64,000 nt of DNA from Ceriagrion tenellum (taxonomy: Eukaryota > Arthropoda > Insecta > Odonata > Coenagrionidae), in NCBI GenBank assembly GCA_963169105.1, contig OY720641.1:4727258-4791257 (forward strand), written 5' to 3'. The notes under the pieces are model-generated. The model saw only the letters and a list, made by a program, of their open reading frames with translations, made no database searches and had not been told where the DNA came from. The position numbers were made by a program, and so were the translations under genes. Shown one piece after another: positions 10,246 through 22,520 of this stretch. The first letter of the stretch is position 1. Each line of letters begins with the position of its first letter.

Positions 10246-11340
10246 TTGCATAGAGGCCAGTAACCAGGTGTAAGGACCTTAAATGGTTGGATAGAACTTA
10301 TTTTTGTATTGAATATTCAATATGAAAAAATTGTATATTAAGCTCTCAACATCCTTTTGCTCAAAACTGCTGAAAGTGAACTCTTCTCGCGTTAGTATAT
10401 ATATTCTTAAAAATGTTTACATTTACTATGAAAAAATGGACTAGTTTTACTGGAGATCATTCCTTCCACGAATACGTCCATTTTGAAATGAGTGTTCAAT
10501 TATGATTATCCATCGGCGTTTCATTTTAATTTTCCTCCCATTTCTACCTATCATCCATCCAACCAACGCAAGTGATGATCGGAGACAGAACGTATTGCTG
10601 GTATTTTCTAGTATCTAGTACCCTACCATTATGAGATAGATCCTTCAGGGGATTTTGAATAGAAGCTTCGGGGGAAGATAACATCGAAATTTTCCAATAC
10701 ATCTCTCCACTGTAATTTTTGACTCCCTCGTTATAACTATAACGGTCCGAGAGCGTCGTTGGAGACGGAGAAGCAATAAAAATAAGCGTGACTTGTGGTC
10801 TTTCTTCTCTCGTGAAACGGTTTCTTTGACGACGCCCCAACAAGAGACGCGCGCTCACTTTATTCCACAGACTCCTGTCTCCCTCTGTTCTCAAATTCGT
10901 TCATAGCTCTCCTCGTTAAGGGAAGCGAGTGATGGCTTTTACGCAAGAGGATGTTTGCCCTCGAGAGAGATTTTTTTTCGAAACTAGGATTGGAAAAAGT
11001 TGGAAGCGGACTAGACGAGGCGAGTGAGAGTGTGTTAAAGAGTAAAAATGACGATAGGCTGTGGTTCTCAGTTTTCACGTCACATGCTAATGTGACCATT
11101 CCATTCATAAACGCTGGTCGTTAAATCTCCGAGGGGAAAGCTGATGTCAGAGCGGTTGCGTGCTTTGAAATGGTGGAACTTAGCGATTAGATCCTCTTTT
11201 CCTGTTTATCATGGAAGTGATCAAACGAAAAAATTTTGAATGGCGTTACGTGACGTGTAGTCTTTAATTTAAGTTTGAAAAGAACTATCGGAAAATATAG
11301 AGTCACTTAGATTTTTTTGTTCATTAGTAGCATATTTTTT
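10246..11340. other. Intergenic DNA
   Basis: No gene or repeat is recognised. The ORFs on the minus strand (10544-10894, 10860-11108) are rich in Ser and Arg without motif structure. Confidence 0.45.
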
Positions 11341-11344
11341 CGAT

Positions 11345-11895
11345 GGGATAACGCTAGAAGAAAACGGACATAGTAGCAAACTCAATCGGAAGAGGATAAC
11401 GCTAGCTAAGGAGGTGTTTAGTCATAGAAGGGGACTGATTACGGGGACATTGGGTAAGGATGTAAAGAAGAGGCTGGTGAAGAGCTTGATATTGAGCGTA
11501 GCGTTGTATGGGGCAGAAACGTGGACTCTCAGAAAGGAGGACGAGAATAGGCTGCAGGCATTTGAGATGTGAGTGTGGAGAAGGTGAGGCGGACGGAGAG
11601 GAAGACTGACGAGGAAGTGCTTGAGATGGTGGGCGAGGAAAGGAAACTTCTGAATGAAATCCGGGATAGGCAGGGTAGACGGCTGAAGGATGTAATAAAG
11701 GGCGATGGGTTACTCAAGAATGTGATAGAGAGAAGGATGTTGGGTAAGTGGGGAAGGGGAAGAAAGAGAATAGGTTTCATGTACGGGATGAAGAAGGGTA
11801 GGTCGTATGCTGAGGCGGAAAAAGATATGCTAGAGGGAGATAGGCCCCTGAAAGTGTGGAAAACCGGGAGGAGATTTTCTGACATTCAGTAAAAC
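11345..11895 (+). pseudogene. LINE polymerase C-terminal fragment
   Basis: The translation carries KRITLAKEVFSHRRGLIT and LGKDVKKRLVKSLILSVALYGAETWTLRKEDENRLQAFEM, here given in two parts because it is long. This is the post-RT region of a LINE polymerase, with the diagnostic YGAETW. A TGA after the EM at about 11571 and a frame change then split it from EVLEMVGEERKLLNEI, GRMLGKWGRGRKRIGF-like and PLKVWKTGRR segments. The RT catalytic core is absent. The same family recurs at 48090-48630, and the RT part of a related copy is at 50965-51720 on the other strand. Confidence 0.8.
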
Positions 11896-12530
11896 CAGTA
11901 AAACCTACCTTAATCGGTAGAATACTTTTAAAAAATGAGGAAGTTCGAGTGAAAACTTCAGTTTTGCATTCGCCATGTTTTTTTCATCCTAAAAATCTTT
12001 TTCATGAACTTTGGACAGTATGCCTTGTTTGCTGAACAATATGAGAGGATTATCGTCGGCTGGTTAACAAATTATCAACTTGTATCTTCGAGCCGTTTTG
12101 TTCATCATCGCATTGAAAAATATTCGAGGAGATGCAAGCATCTACTTCAATTGGAATTTTTCTTCAGAATTCATCTAAGATGCCCATTGTGAAGCAATAT
12201 ACTTATATATTTTCTAAGTCAAATTATCAGTCTTTATCGAGCATCTCAGGAACGATTTTTGTACTAGTGTCTAGTTTCGTTAGACTTATTTCTGGGGATT
12301 TATTCTTCAAAGTATCGAATTTATTTTCATTTGATGTCATTCTAAATTCTTCTATACGCTCGGTAAGAACTGATTTAGTTAACGGCAGTAAATAATTGAA
12401 GTTATTTAAATTTTATGCCATTTATAAATTATCTATAATGGTAGTGAGTGGCATTCGGTCTTAGCTGACAGAGCACTGTTGAATGTACTCGTAGAGTATA
12501 AGGATTTGAAGACGTTATTTATTTCTTAAA
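11896..12530. other. AT-rich intergenic DNA
   Basis: No gene is supported. A 52-codon open stretch on the minus strand inside 12225-12400 is rich in Lys, Glu, Asp and Thr and could be a decayed coding remnant, but I recognise nothing in it. Confidence 0.4.
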
Positions 12531-12738
12531 ATGGTAGGAATTCAGTTTCTTCGGGTTTTTCCCGCGTTGATTCATGTTAACGGGCAGCAGTTTTGCTAGG
12601 TTCGGGACCTGACGACGCTAGCTGTAACGTTATCAAAACTGTTGTCCGTTAATATGAACCAGCGCGGGAAAAACCCAAATAAACTGAAGACAACAACAAC
12701 AACGCCGCGGAAGCCTCCATACCAATGGTAGGAATTCA
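12530..12738. mobile_element. Palindromic retroposed element with 15-bp TSD
   Basis: AATGGTAGGAATTCA occurs at 12530-12544 and again at 12724-12738, framing an insert of about 179 bp. The insert is an inverted repeat: the left arm (to about 12595, containing GGGTTTTTCCCGCG) pairs with the right arm (about 12634-12688, containing CGCGGGAAAAACCC). An unpaired tail from about 12689 holds (CAA)n and CCGCGGAAGCC. A variable-length TSD with a one-sided tail points to target-primed retrotransposition. The centre has a CTGACGA near 12609 that could be a decayed ribozyme core, but the GAAA box is lost. Confidence 0.75.
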
Positions 12739-14333
12739 TTTGCGAATTAAATCCTGTATCCTTGTTTAGAGAAGCTGACCTTGCCTCTCCGCCTACGCTG
12801 CAAGAGGATCTGGAATTTAAACTATTTAAAATTCACAAAAGGTGGGCTTTGTTGGGTTTACCTGTTTGCTTTCACAAAAGCCGGACGAAAAAATACTTTG
12901 AAGATGTCCGTTATCCCTTTTGCCGGCGTAGAAATGTCAGAGCTTATTGAGGCCCAACTCCATTGTTATATCCGATAAACTATCCAACAAGGTCATAAAG
13001 TGTCCATCAAGAATTGTTGTGCCTCAAGAGTTTTCGTAGGATTACATAGTTCGCATCATCTGGAAGGGTTGGGTCTGACCTTTAGCCTCGTGAGCGATCA
13101 TTCTTTCGAGCCGTGGCAAAAAATATTTTTCTTCTGGGAGGTCCCTCGCCAACTCCGCAGTCGATAAGATCAGTCTGGTTATAAGAGCCACGTAAGAATA
13201 TGAAGAATGTGTCCATGGGAGCTAACTCAGGAAAGACATGGAAAGAAGCTGACTGAGATTTCGACCTTAAAACATTGACTTATTATATCAGCAACGGTTA
13301 CTTACTGAAAGAGAGGAATGGTTGAGGGTAAAACTTTCAGATAGGCGAATGGAACGGAGTTGTTTTTGTAAGTTTGTTCCTGGTCGCGTCTTTCCCATCC
13401 GATCCTCGTCTCCGAAAAATAATACTCAACACTCCCATGAGGTCTGACCCTCATACTCTTTACTCTCCTGTCCACCCTGTGCATCAACTCGTTAATAGCA
13501 TTCAATCATTCTCGATATATGGTCGCATGATTTTTTTTTCGAGAGTATTTTTCAACCAAAGTAGTTAGCATTTGGCGTTGCGGCCAATAAAAACCAACGT
13601 AGTATAAGTTTTTTGTGAGAATAGACTAACTTATCTTTTCCATTAAGAAAGCACATAAGAAGAGTTATCAGGGAGCTAAGGAACAAGCATTAGACAGAGA
13701 AGGATGGAGGGCTGCAAACAACCAATCTTAGGATTGAACGATCTATGATAATGGTCCCTTCATTGCCATCAGTCTGTACTTTTGGTACATCATGTGATGC
13801 AGTTGAGGTATATTTTTTGTCCTAATCCGTCGGTACTTTTTTCCTCAAAAACGTCTAAACATTTTGAAAAACTTTTGAAGACATGTAGGTCAAAACATTT
13901 TTAATATGAATCCAGTCCAGGTTCCACAAATACCATCCAAGGAGCTATCCGATTGTTTGTCGAATGTCATTCGGGCTCAGAATATATTATAAATCGTAAC
14001 TTACGAGTCCATTGTGTCAACAAATTTATGAGGACGTGTTCAGGACGCTATATTTAATCCCCTTCGTGAGGTGGAGCTTTCCCAAAATGTATTCTATCCT
14101 GTATTTTTTATGATCAATTCGAAAATATGTGAAACTTGAATATTTTTTATAATTTTGAAATTACTCACTGTCAGTTTCGTTACCACAGTAAAATCTAGAG
14201 TCAAATTATCGTGTGAGGAGCAAGTGTAATCATTGGTAAATTTGCATTTATTGTTGAAAATATCTATTATGGGTAAAACTATAACGCCGCCATCACGAAA
14301 GGTTTTGGAGACACATCCAATCTAAAACGGGTT

Positions 14334-14372
14334 GACAACCGATGAATGCCGTTGGCGCTTGTATCGGTTGTC
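14334..14372. repeat. Short perfect hairpin
   Basis: GACAACCGAT (14334-14343) pairs perfectly with ATCGGTTGTC (14363-14372) around a 19-base loop. No T run follows, and no function is implied. Confidence 0.55.
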
Positions 14373-15608
14373 TCAGCAGCCAACAAAGTAGAAATGTGTG
14401 TTCTATCTCAAGTGAAAAGGAACGCTGTTCGTTCTCCACTCGATGAAGTGAAGGATGCTTCCCGTGGGAAAACAGGAAACCTCAAAGGAAGCGTGGGCGT
14501 TCCCTTCAACACCTCACCATTCCCATCACTCTCGGCTCGAATGTCGAGGGAGACGAAGGCGAGGAAAGCGATGTTTGCTTGCTTGCTATCGTCAACCCTC
14601 GTGTAACAGGTCCACGTACGAGGCATTTACTACAATGCTCTGTTACAAATGGATTACCACTGTATGGGACGTAACCTTTCTCATGATATTGGAGGTTATT
14701 ATTTGGAATAGTTTGGTACCATGTCACATGGAATCCAATTCATCCTATAATAGATATCTCACCTTTCCTATGACCGTAATTTTTGCCAGAGACTACTTTT
14801 CGAGATATTAACCAAAAATTGGATGAGGGTTTTTTTATGGGTACGCGTAAGCCCTTCAGAGAGACTTGCGTAGAAAATGAAGAATTCCTAACGCTCAGTG
14901 CAGGAAAATAGGTTAATCTTTTTAGGGAGAAAGATTTATGCTTATAAAATGTATTAATGTATGCTAGGGGTTATTCGGAAAAGATAACTGCAATACGCGT
15001 AACGAAAGGGCATTACCGTACCAAATAATTTTTAGTTTCGATCAAAAATTAACTTTTATGAATACTTACTGCTTATTTCGTGATTATCTCCATTAATATG
15101 TGTAAAAGTATTTTACCAGTTAAGCCCCGTTTACATTACTAAGGTTAGAATGTTAGGTAATATGGCGGCTTCACTAACTTGCATTTCCGCGGCATTCTTT
15201 AACCCTTGTTAACATGCTGGTGGCCTCTGGTGGAGAGTCAAGAAGGTGATGTAGCCCACAGCCCAACAAACATTGCAAGTCGCGTTTCATTTGTTTCCTG
15301 GGCTATATTCAGCTTTTTTCACGGAACTTGTATGGGCGAGAAAAAGGATTGAATATGCAAATGTTTCGCATGGCTTAGCTTCTCATTCATCAGTAGTTAA
15401 CTGTTCATTTATCATTTCATGTCTAAACATCACTTTATGCATCGAAAGATGAAAATTGAGAAAATAAATTGCCTTAATAGCACGATGTCTTACTATGCTA
15501 TGCATAGATACGGAATATGACAATAGAAACTCTCTTCATATATTGCACGCTTCAAGTAAAAGCTACCTAAATGTGGACTGGATCTCTTAACTACTATTCT
15601 AACTAACC

Positions 15609-15711
15609 TGCGTTTACACGAGATAAAAATGATGGTAACCAGCGCCAACCCTAGTAACTCCAGCGTGGTTAAAAAGTTGACTAGGGTCAGCGCCAACTTG
15701 CGTTTACACGA
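15609..15711. repeat. Nested short direct and inverted repeats
   Basis: TGCGTTTACACGA occurs at 15609 and 15699. Inside, AGCGCCAAC is repeated, and ACCCTAGT faces ACTAGGGT. The pattern may be a decayed element end or a local duplication. Confidence 0.5.
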
Positions 15712-16764
15712 CGAACTTTTTCTAGGGCAAAGAGTTAACCTGGTCAAAAGCTAGTAATTAATAAACAGGGCATTAGAGGAAGGCTTTGATGAAAGTCAAA
15801 TCGGGAAAGCCAAGCCAGGAACTTAAGCGAGACCTATACCTACCTTTCCGTCACTCGTTTGTTTTCGTACTGGTCCCTCATGCGGACGATTCGTAGCTCA
15901 TGTTTTCTATGCGTAAAGGCTTTGTAGGAGTTACAAATTGAATCAGTGTCCATTAGCATTCGTCCGTAATGAGGGCTTCTGTCCAGGGGTGGGTTTTCGA
16001 TCGAAGGGGAGACACCCATGGGATCGGATTAGGCTCGGAGCAGGGCCGTGGGGGTGTGCCTACAGCACGGAGTGGGTAATGAAGACGAATGTTCGAGGGG
16101 ATAAATCTGAATGTGTGATTCAATCAATCGATTCCACTCCGAGAATTTCCTTCACCGAAAGAGAATTTGGTGGTGCTAGTAAAATCAGAAAACCAGATGG
16201 GAGTGAGGGTTTGTGGAGCATCGAATATGCGTGAGCTTTAGTTTCCTGAGTTAACGTGTGTCCCTTGTTTTCCCTGGTGCCTGTGCTTGGAACTCAGAAG
16301 CGTTTCCGACGCCCGCATTTCACCCTAAGAGAGTGGATACTTAATCCGATAAGTGGAAAAATTTTATATTACTATTATCATACATTCAAAATGCAAAGTT
16401 CGAATGTTTTTGTGGCCCATAAATGCCCTCTATAGGAATGGCGTCAGTCATTAGAGTTCTGTTTACGGCTCGTAAAATAGCGTGGTTGCCAGCTATCCTT
16501 CTCCCCTACGAACGGTCTTCCTAGCGACGTTTGATTTGGGAGGAGTGAGTAGAGGTCTTGAGGTTGAGCTTGGCAATTTTGTGCGTTGATTGCATAGTTT
16601 CAGTAATGGATCGCGGTCAGCATGAAATATGAAAACTTTTGAGCGACCAAATGCACTTTTACTATCCCAGTTTACGTTTTAAATGAAATCTCACTGGTTA
16701 AAAAATGTTCGTATTTTAAACTTTATACCTTCAGGCGTCATTTCTTGGAAGTATTTCATATTTT

Positions 16765-16895
16765 AATCCATATTAAAACAATCCTTGTACTTTTCCACTA
16801 AAGTTTATGAACGTACTAAACTGCATAACCTGCGAAACGCATAGGACGTTAATAAATAGTTGTGGAAAAGTACAAGGATTGTTATAATATGGATT
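16765..16895. repeat. Inverted repeat with decayed ribozyme-type tail
   Basis: The left arm (16765-16801, AATCCATATTAAAACAATCC onwards) pairs with the right arm (about 16857-16895, ending GGATTGTTATAATATGGATT). The interior on the plus strand reads GCGAAACGCATAGGACG, then TTAATAAATAGTTGTGGAA. This is the same order (GAAAC, AATAAA, TTGTGGAA) as in the hammerhead-bearing loci. The CUGAUGA box itself is not recognisable. Confidence 0.7.
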
Positions 16896-18240
16896 CAAAT
16901 GTTCGTATTTTGTTGAAACCGAAATATAACTCTCAGTTTTTAGTCTGTGCTCATAATCAAGACCGTGATAATGTTAATGTGGCTGCCTACGCCATTATTC
17001 TGAGATGTGATGGCTACTCGATTCAGAGTTTTTAAGGGTAAAAAATGACATCACCAACAACTAAGTAATGGTGAAAACATCACTTTTGCCACATGTTCGT
17101 ATTTGTTAAAACAAATAGTTGCGTGCACCCCAGCGTTGTGTGGTGCATTGAGGTGGATTGCATGGAGACGTTGTACATATTTTAATGGAGAGGATATTCA
17201 TGGAAAGACGAGCTACTGTTGAGGAAAAATAGGGAAAGTAGCAGAAAATAAACCAACAAAAATTGAGGAATGTTAGTTATGGTGGGAAAATGGAGATATC
17301 ATTAGGATGATTCCGATAAACACGTACAAGTGCTTTGGAGAGAATGAAGTTTATATCTTTGAGAATAAGTTGGGTATTTAGGGTATCACGTGAGATGTGT
17401 CAGTTTTGGTGCCCGACTGAGAGGTTTTTTCGACACCATCCACTGCCTTCACTTAATGATGACGTATTTTACGGTGATGGAGTGTGCGCCCTTGCACCAG
17501 TAAGCTTCCAGCACTCGCCACGCTTTGATTATCTTCAGTGCTTCCTTAGGCCATTGGGGAGAGAATGCTGTAACATTGTTTGCCCGTAAGTGAGGGGGCG
17601 GTCGTGGTCCTCTTCCCTGAGGCCAATTATTCCATCCCGCTCCATATGGCAGTATTAGGTTACCCGAGCAGAGACTCTGCAGCCTTTCTGTTTGGGATTC
17701 GTTTTCCGGTGTGAGTCAGCGTCCAGCCTAGAGATGACTAACCTTCCCCTCTCTAGTTCTAGGAGTCCCATCGCGGTATACTGGAGTTGTTTTAAGAGCA
17801 TGGGAGAGTTCCCATTTCCCGTTAAACTAGGCGCCTTTCCAGGCACATCAAATGACGGTAATTAGTTCTTAGACGATGTAAACCAACCCAGCCCATCCCA
17901 TTTTTCATATCGTGAAGGGTATTAATTAGAAACAGATTGAATAAGTGAATGGAGGCTTTATATTGAGTGATAAAACTGAAGAGAGCTATAGAGGTGAGAA
18001 TGTAAGACGACGAGGTGGAGACCGGAATAATGAGCGCCTAGAAATTAGTGGAGAGATATGAATTATAGAAAAGTGATTTCATATTGGAAAGTCGATAGTT
18101 TTGCTACAGAAATCTCTGAAAAAACACCCCGCTTGTTTGGGAGATCATAGTCAGGACAGCCGTTTTAGTTACTTATTAAGGCGAGCAAATTAATAAAATA
18201 CGTAAATATTGCTGTTTGTCCAACTTAGAGTATCCGCGTA
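16896..18240. other. Intergenic DNA
   Basis: No gene or repeat is recognised in this stretch. The open frame at 17335-17589 has no domain-like features. Confidence 0.45.
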
Positions 18241-18393
18241 CTGTTTTCCTGATTGCTTTTGGCCTGCGCCTGGCATCCGGTGGAACGTGCGAGGTTTGGA
18301 ATTCAGGTGGGATGAGGGCTTCATGTCGGATGTGGAATCAACCCGAGCCTCACACCCCCTAGTGGTGGCTTGCACGATATTTCGTAGGTGTAG
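18241..18393 (+). repeat. SINE-like repeat, copy 1
   Basis: This plus-strand copy aligns with the reverse complements of 19861-20030 and 25263-25405. Shared blocks are CCTGGCATCCGG, CGTGCGAGGTTTGGAATTC (a B-box-like position), GTGGGATGAG, and a 3' part with CACACCCCCTAGTGGTGGCTTGCA and TTCGTAGGTGTAG. The 3' part resembles the 3' tail of the intact LINE. Confidence 0.7.
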
Positions 18394-18456
18394 AGCGACT
18401 TTGGTTTGAATCAGAAACAACTTAAATGGTCTAGGGTGTCCTTCCTTGTCCTTCGC

Positions 18457-18545
18457 ATCTACATCAACATATTACCCTGCGAGCCACCTCAAGGATTTTT
18501 CTCAGGGGGTGAGTTATCATCAATATGCTCAATAGTGTGACCTTC
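18457..18545 (-). repeat. LINE 3' tail remnant
   Basis: CATCTACATCAACATATTACCCTGCGAGCCACC is followed by a decayed CAGGGGGTGA block. It is the reverse-strand 3' end of the TAGATG-tailed LINE family, with no coding part left. Confidence 0.6.
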
Positions 18546-19860
18546 ACCAACATGGGCTACACTATAGATATGCTACCAGTACTACAGAAACTATTGAATT
18601 AAAGCAATAAACAAACGCGTAAATGGGATACAAGTTATACTGAGATCATACGAAACCTGATATAAGTACTACGTGGTCGATTAAGAAACAAGTGCTAGAG
18701 AGCAATTCAACTAATCAGCTATACAACCCTTCGAGTAGTCTACTTCAAAGTCTCATCGACAGCCGTTATAGTCTCTTATCGGTCGCGAGAAAAACGACAT
18801 TTTAACCCTTTCAGTGCCAGAGGTACATTTATGTACCTCTCGATCTTTTTTCAGTGTACCCAAGCCTTTCTTTTCTATGAAATAAAAATCAGAGGTACTT
18901 TCCTGGAACATATTACTAGCTATCTAGTTAAAATTCTTCGCAAAGAGTGCGCTGGGTGCAATTAGTTCCATTTCATATTCCGCAGCTACTTTTAAAATTT
19001 TGGCCGACAAGAAACATTTTTTCAAAAAATTGCGGTCGACTTAGTATTTGAAAAATATGTGTTCTCTTTCTCAATCATCATTTATTGTGCATTAATATTG
19101 ATTATAACTAACAAATATATACCTTACTGTAATTTACATTACATAAAATACGTTTGTGTCCATTATTTTAAAATGTGTGTAAAAATGCATGTGAGTAATG
19201 CTACTCTATGGTATAGCATATGATTTCCTTGAATATATTCGGTGTTACAAGACGTAAGTAGTAACGTGAAACGAATTTCAACCAATTACCTTGAAATAAA
19301 AATAGGGTGGGGTTAAATCTGTCTATTCTGCAGTCTAGTTTGTAAATTTTATTCTTATGATCTGATCTACCGTAGTATTTTGGAGTTCGTAAGAATACAC
19401 ATTGGACTTTTGAGGTTGAAATACTCTGGGGACGAGACGATGTGCCTCATGACTGGAGCGGGTGCATGACCTTAATAGGAGTGATAGGGATAGGGGTGAA
19501 CGATCTCGCCCGCGTTGACCAGAGCATTGAAATCTCAACGGTTTTTAGTGTAGCCTCTGCTACACAGTTCGGGGTAAAGTGTTAGCCGGAACTTATTTCA
19601 AACCTTTTTAAAAATTATAGTGCCTGTTATATTTTTACCATATTATTCAGTGATCCAAGCACTGCTCGTGAAGTTTTCAAAGTATTAAGTACAAAGTCAG
19701 TTGTAACTTTAAGACTAAAACAGATTTCAAAAATCTCAAAGGTGGCAGCTTTTTGTGGACTAATTACGCTGTTGACCATGTTTGGCATGTAATTTAAATC
19801 GATATTTTCTAATCATCGCACTGAGCATCTCGAGCATCTCAAAATGAACTATGATGGCAC

Positions 19861-20075
19861 TTACATCTATGTCACCTACGTCTACGAAATGACGTGTAAG
19901 CCACTACTAGGGTGTGTGGCACGGGGTGATTCTACACCAGGCATGCAGCACTCATCCCAGTTTAAATCAGAACCTCGCACGTTCTCCCGGATGCCAGGTG
20001 CTGCCGAAAAGCAGTCGGGACAGCGGTAGGCAGTCAGACCAGAAACTAGGAGAGTGATACTTAGAAGAACAACAC
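19861..20075 (-). repeat. SINE-like repeat, copy 2
   Basis: This is the best copy of the family. On the minus strand the 5' part contains CGGCAGCACCTGGCATCC and GTGCGAGGTTCTGATTTAAA, a tRNA-like T-arm/B-box position. It leads into CCTGGTGTAGAATCACCCCGTGCCACACACCC, which is the LINE 3' UTR block, and ends in GTCATTTCGTAGACGTAGG and ATAGATGTAA. It shares with copy 3 an upstream CCAGAAACTAGGAGAGTG-type block on the plus strand. Confidence 0.7.
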
Positions 20076-20394
20076 TACCATGCCGTACACTACTCAGGAT
20101 ACAAGTACGGTTTAGTATTACTAATGCGACAAATAAATAGCACTACAAGGTGCTAAATCATGCAAGAGTAGCTTACTTAGTCACCTATGTCATTGAGCCA
20201 TGCAAATATATTCAAAGATTGGCAAATTTTGTAAATCTTGTCGAGCTCAGTTAGAAGTGGCAAAGGTGAGAACTCTTTTACAGCACCCCCAGTGCGTTTC
20301 AACCGGAGTTGTCTATTCGTAGCCATGGTAATTTACAAATAATTTCAACCGTGTCGCTCGTCAAGATATTCACTTCCACTCCCAGCTTCTTTCT

Positions 20395-20590
20395 TTCAAT
20401 ATTCCTCCTTCTTCTTCTCCCTCATCCGCCCTTCATCCCTCTCTTCCTTTCGTGTGCTTCCCTCCTCCCAATTCGGTCCCTTCCGTTCGAATTGCATCGC
20501 CGGCTGGGGAAGGGGGGGGGCGTAAGCACTGGTTCCCACCGCCCTTTCCCCATTCCTCCCCCACTAAACACCCCTCCTGTTTAAGTGCTC
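20395..20590. other. Pyrimidine-rich low-complexity tract
   Basis: The plus strand is dominated by CT runs with a short G9 run near 20511-20520. The overlapping ORFs are Pro- and Ser-rich artefacts of this composition. Confidence 0.6.
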
Positions 20591-20977
20591 CAAGTCACCC
20601 TCGTTACCAATGTTCTCCATTTTCAGTCCTCGTCCTTCGATACCCTAAACAACTCACGCAAGGGCCATGCAATTCGCAGGGGCGACACTGTCCTTCCCAC
20701 AGTCCCCACCGGAAATGTACCCGTTGCTGGGGGACATAAATGCCTTTAATTCTGTCTTCGGTTTCACTTCCTGATCTTAAGAAGCCTCCCGCACTCTATG
20801 CAGTGAAAACGTGGGACCTTGGTAGCATAAAAAGCATTTATGAGTGAAATACTACCGCATTCATTGAAGAAAAATATTTCTACTGCAATAAATGAAAAAA
20901 TACTGGTATATTCAAAGCATTGCTTGCGCTGAGTGTCAAGTGAATTAAAATTAATTGTGAAATAAAGTGAAAGGAAA

Positions 20978-21415
20978 TTAATAAAATACAAATAAAAGCT
21001 GCGCGCTTCGTTAAAAACTTCCACGAGAGAACATGTAGGTAGTGTTACATAACGTTTGGAGGGATTAAGGTGGGAGGCCGTAGAGACTCGGAGGCTACAT
21101 GTTAGGCTTAGCTTGCTTAAGAAATTCGGAACCATTGTTTCCGAATGGAAAGAGGATATTTTCATGACGCCTCACTACATCTCTGGGTCTGACTGAAGCA
21201 ATAAAATAAGAGGAATACACTGCCAAACAGAATCGTTCTTACCGTGCACAATAAGCGACCGCAATAAAAACTGAGCTCCACTAAATACACCCCCATATTA
21301 CACGTCACCATTTCACCTTCCAAAACCTTATCCCTTACATCTTTACACGGATGATGTCTTAACAATCCCTTGCCACACACCCATGCGGCGGCTCGCAGGG
21401 TACTATGTAGATATA
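20978..21415 (+). pseudogene. LINE 3' fragment (RT C-terminus and UTR)
   Basis: The plus-strand translation matches the C-terminal tail of the intact 962-aa LINE protein: KIQxKAARFVKNxxER near 20980-21030, then GGxRDSEATC corresponding to ETRRLRARL. The frames are interrupted. The end reads CCTTGCCACACACCCATGCGGCGGCT and then GGGTACTATGTAGATATAAT, the family 3' tail. There are several stops and frameshifts, so it is a dead 5'-truncated copy on the opposite strand from the intact element. Confidence 0.75.
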
Positions 21416-22440
21416 ATGAAGTGGTTTTGAAATTCTGCAATCAATCTTGATCTGAAATGCTTTCAAAATTATTATTTCTCTATTCCAAGTGTTGCTACAG
21501 TATTTTGAATGGATTTGATCGGTGGCAGAGCTTTTAGTCAGTTGTTATGCATTTCTTAGAGAAATAAACATCTGCGTAGGTCTCCTCACGTGCTAACTTG
21601 GGATTTCATTATATGTACACTGGTGGAAACGAGGGGGGATATTTCCCAGTTACATTTTCATAAATATCTGCAACAAATACACACCTTAACACATCCTTTC
21701 CGATTGTAATACCTTCAGAATATTCGCATTATATTCTGCAGTGTTGGCCAGAGTCGTCTCAAAAATGGTGTCTTTGAAAATGAAAAATTTTCTTTTCCCT
21801 ATTTCTGAAATGTCATCAATGATACGGCCAATCTTTTTCCTGATAAGACAGTCGATTCCTCCAAATATGTTTATCACATGGTGCTCCTCACAATTTCTGT
21901 CTTCTCACTTCCTCCGTCTTCCTTCCTCAACTGTCATCCTCTTTAGGTTTTCGGCAACATTGCCCTTCTTTGAAATGTATCTCATCTCCAAAATATTTCT
22001 GTCTCGATGGAATTTCCGTTAAAAATTTACTCTTCGCACAATATATCTTACTCTTTATCATTCGTCATTTTCAACGACCGACTCAAATTTTGTTTACCAT
22101 TCTTCGAAGCCAAATCTCCAAAACATTTAAATGGAACAAAATACTCCCTCACATTTCACGTATCTCAGCTTGCACCACGCGCTCAACTTTTTCCGGGAAT
22201 CGGCATAAAAAATTGCCTGCATGTCACAGACACGCGTGATAGAGCGTGCTCTTTCCACTGGGCAGCCGGATCCCTATCACGATTTTCTGTAAAGAATATT
22301 GTACCTAGTATTATTAATGGGAATTCGTTTTGGTCACCCTCTAACGCTAAATGTTATGGAAAATTTAGAAATGTTGTTCTCTTCATTACTGTGTACAAAC
22401 GCATACATTGATCAACCTTTATAAATGACATATTGCTATC
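21416..22440. other. Unassigned DNA with possible decayed coding on the minus strand
   Basis: On the minus strand between 22230 and 21686 several short frames have protein-like composition, with Lys-, Ile- and Glu-rich stretches, notably the 63-codon frame at 21686-21877. I could not match any family. It may be a degraded mobile-element ORF. The plus-strand ORFs here look like shadows. Confidence 0.3.
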
Positions 22441-22520
22441 ATGTACATCTATGTAATATCAATCAATACGCGTCAAAGGTGTTTGGCAGAGGGTACGATA
22501 TCACCAATATGCACTACACC
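22441..22520 (-). repeat. LINE 3' tail remnant
   Basis: TGTACATCTATG, then AAAGGTGTTTGGCAGAGGGTAC, matches the order of the LINE 3' UTR seen at 7249 and 52127. It is strongly decayed. Confidence 0.45.

Larger units (their letters stand above)
12739..16760. other. Intergenic DNA, no gene supported
   Basis: The ORFs here are short and without domain pattern. Small structures seen are a hairpin at 14334-14372 and paired direct repeats at 15609-15711. The rest shows nothing I can name. Confidence 0.45.

Noticed and set aside
12225..12400. Antisense 52-codon protein-like stretch
   Set aside because: It is too short, unrecognised and closed by stops on both sides. It may be an old coding remnant, but I cannot support it.
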